A stretch of 5,444 nucleotides of DNA, taken from the NCBI GenBank assembly GCA_030054275.1, contig JASGCF010000236.1, positions 1 to 5,444 on the forward strand, in the 5' to 3' direction. A program made the position numbers and the translations under genes. Source of the DNA: Limnohabitans sp. (GTDB lineage Bacteria; Planctomycetota; Phycisphaerae; Phycisphaerales; SM1A02). The notes beneath the pieces were generated by a model. That model worked only from the letters and a program-made list of their open reading frames with translations. It was not told the DNA's origin and made no database searches. Within the stretch, counting starts at the first letter, position 1; every line of letters begins with the position of its first letter. Shown piece after piece: positions 4,306 to 5,444 of the stretch.

Positions 4306-5442
4306 ATGACGCACGACATCTGCCGCCTTTCCCTCTCGTCCACCCTCGGCCGCGCGTGGCCTCGTGGGCTTACCGCGCTTCTCGCCGTACTCCTGACCGC
4401 GCCGTTGGCGCAATCTGTGCTCGCGCAAGAACGGCCACCGGCGCCCAACGCACAGTCTGCTGGTTCGCAGCCGACGGCTGCGCCCGCTGCCCAAACCGAG
4501 TCCGCTGAAGAGGAGGAAGATGACGCGATGGACGGACCGCCGCCCATCCGGCTTGACCCAGCCATTCTTGACTTCGGGATCGTGGAGCCGAACGCGACCA
4601 AGGAAGGCGTCGTCAAACTCATCAACACGGGCGACAAGGAACTCGAAATCCTGACCGTTCAACCCGGCTGTAAGTGCACGACCATCGACGATATCTCTGG
4701 CAAGAAGATTCCGGTCGGTGGGTTCATCGAACTGAAGTCCGCGATGAAGGGGCAATCTTCGCCGGGTCCAAAGCGCGCCGAGATCAAAGTACTCATCGAC
4801 GGCTATTCCGAAGTCATCAAGATCCCGCTGCAAAATGAGGTTTCTCTTGCGGTGCGCGTGAGCCCTGCCTACATGAATGCGGTGAAGGGCCAACCTCAGA
4901 ACGGCCGCATCGTCGTGGAGTCGATCGACCGAAAGCCTTTCAAGATTTGTTCGATCGGTGGCAAGAAGCCAAACCTCGTTGGTTTTGATACCGAGAAGGA
5001 CGAGCCTCGCTCGCAGTATCTCGTCGACTGGGATTTCGCGCGCGACTTCCCAGATGGCGCAGCGCCTCGGTACTGGATCATCGAGACAGACCGCGCCGAC
5101 TGCCCGTTGGTTGATGTCTTCGTGCGACACGAGTCAACGCTCCCGCGCCCCGCGCTGAAATTGACCGACTACCGCCACACTTTCGGACGCCTTGAGCAGG
5201 GCACCACCCACGAGTTCACCATCGATGTCAACGACATCCCGACCGGTGAGCGTGTGATCACGGCTGCGAGCAATTCCAGTGCTGCGAAGGTTGAATTCAT
5301 CTCTGCAGAGGCTGAAGGCAATATCACCCACATCAAACTGCGCGTGGTGCCAAACGCAGAAACTGTTGGTGTGCAGTATGTGCCGTTCACGATCTACACC
5401 AGCACTCGCCAGCAGCAAACGGCGATCTTCGGCCAATGGGTT
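4306..5442 (+). CDS. Secreted DUF1573 domain protein, 3' partial
   Basis: The frame is open from ATG 4306 to the window edge (379 codons). The start is well fixed: an in-frame TAG lies at 4222-4224 and no other ATG, GTG or TTG falls between. No good Shine-Dalgarno sequence is visible. Residues 1-40 form a signal peptide: positive residues to R20, a hydrophobic core LTALLAVLL, and a probable cleavage at SVLA|QE. A Pro/Ala/Gln-rich linker with an acidic patch (EEEEDD, 68-73) follows. Residues 82-126 match DUF1573 (PF07610): ILDFGIVEPN, then a beta-strand and the PGCKCTT block with Cys122 and Cys124, equivalent to the family's CGCT motif. Two further beta-rich modules begin near 186 (SPAYMNAVKGQ) and 286 (LTDYRHTFGRLEQG), probably further Ig-like repeats. 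The protein is exported and presumably periplasmic or surface-located. The function of DUF1573 proteins is unknown. Confidence 0.82.
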   Translation, partial: MTHDICRLSLSSTLGRAWPRGLTALLAVLLTAPLAQSVLAQERPPAPNAQSAGSQPTAAPAAQTESAEEEEDDAMDGPPPIRLDPAILDFGIVEPNATKEGVVKLINTGDKELEILTVQPGCKCTTIDDISGKKIPVGGFIELKSAMKGQSSPGPKRAEIKVLIDGYSEVIKIPLQNEVSLAVRVSPAYMNAVKGQPQNGRIVVESIDRKPFKICSIGGKKPNLVGFDTEKDEPRSQYLVDWDFARDFPDGAAPRYWIIETDRADCPLVDVFVRHESTLPRPALKLTDYRHTFGRLEQGTTHEFTIDVNDIPTGERVITAASNSSAAKVEFISAEAEGNITHIKLRVVPNAETVGVQYVPFTIYTSTRQQQTAIFGQWV

Positions 5443-5444
5443 CC

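Noticed and set aside
3880..5130. A 416-codon open frame on the - strand covering most of the DUF1573 gene
   Set aside because: It lies antisense to a gene with a clear signal peptide and DUF1573 motif, has Arg/Asp/Leu-rich composition typical of antisense frames in GC-rich DNA, and shows no domain. Only its last part, left of 4290, lies outside that gene and is discussed as a weak candidate.

Overview
The window is GC-rich bacterial DNA with compact, overlapping genes and frequent GTG starts. No marker in it fixes the taxon. The elongation factor P sequence (a PGNLRAF loop in place of PGKGQAF), a long-loop ActP-type symporter paired with a DUF485 protein, and a secreted DUF1573 protein together suggest Planctomycetota, perhaps the Phycisphaerae. 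This is an impression from remembered family sequences, not a search result.

Layout. (1) Positions 2-2780, + strand: a tightly coupled membrane-protein operon. It holds the 3' part of a TVP38/TMEM64 (VTT-domain) protein cut by the left edge, an 83-residue DUF485 small membrane protein, and a 591-residue solute:sodium symporter of the acetate permease (ActP) type. Each junction is a 4-base stop/start overlap (ATGA, GTGA) with a Shine-Dalgarno sequence inside the upstream gene. (2) Positions 2870-3424, - strand: efp, convergent with the operon. A stem-loop at the end of the symporter gene is followed on the - strand by a T run and probably terminates efp. (3) Positions 3425-4305: about 880 bases with no confident gene. 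In order they hold the efp leader, a cluster of GC-rich repeats (about 3555-3797), a strong - strand intrinsic terminator with a UUCG loop (3795-3827), a C-rich, G-poor stretch with 12-14-base near-repeats (about 3961-4092), and several small inverted repeats before the next gene. (4) Positions 4306 to the right edge, + strand: a secreted DUF1573-type protein, truncated by the window end.

How the genes work together. DUF485 and ActP-type proteins are a known pair (YjcH/ActP in Escherichia coli), so the operon core is probably uptake of acetate or another short monocarboxylate driven by a cation gradient. The VTT protein is translationally coupled to that pair, but its role there is unknown. 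EF-P and the DUF1573 protein are independent units.

The least explained part is 3555-4300: repeats whose copies stay in one reading frame, a terminator with no recognised gene feeding it, and a strongly strand-asymmetric segment. I found no CRISPR array, insertion sequence, tRNA, rRNA or recognisable defence system.
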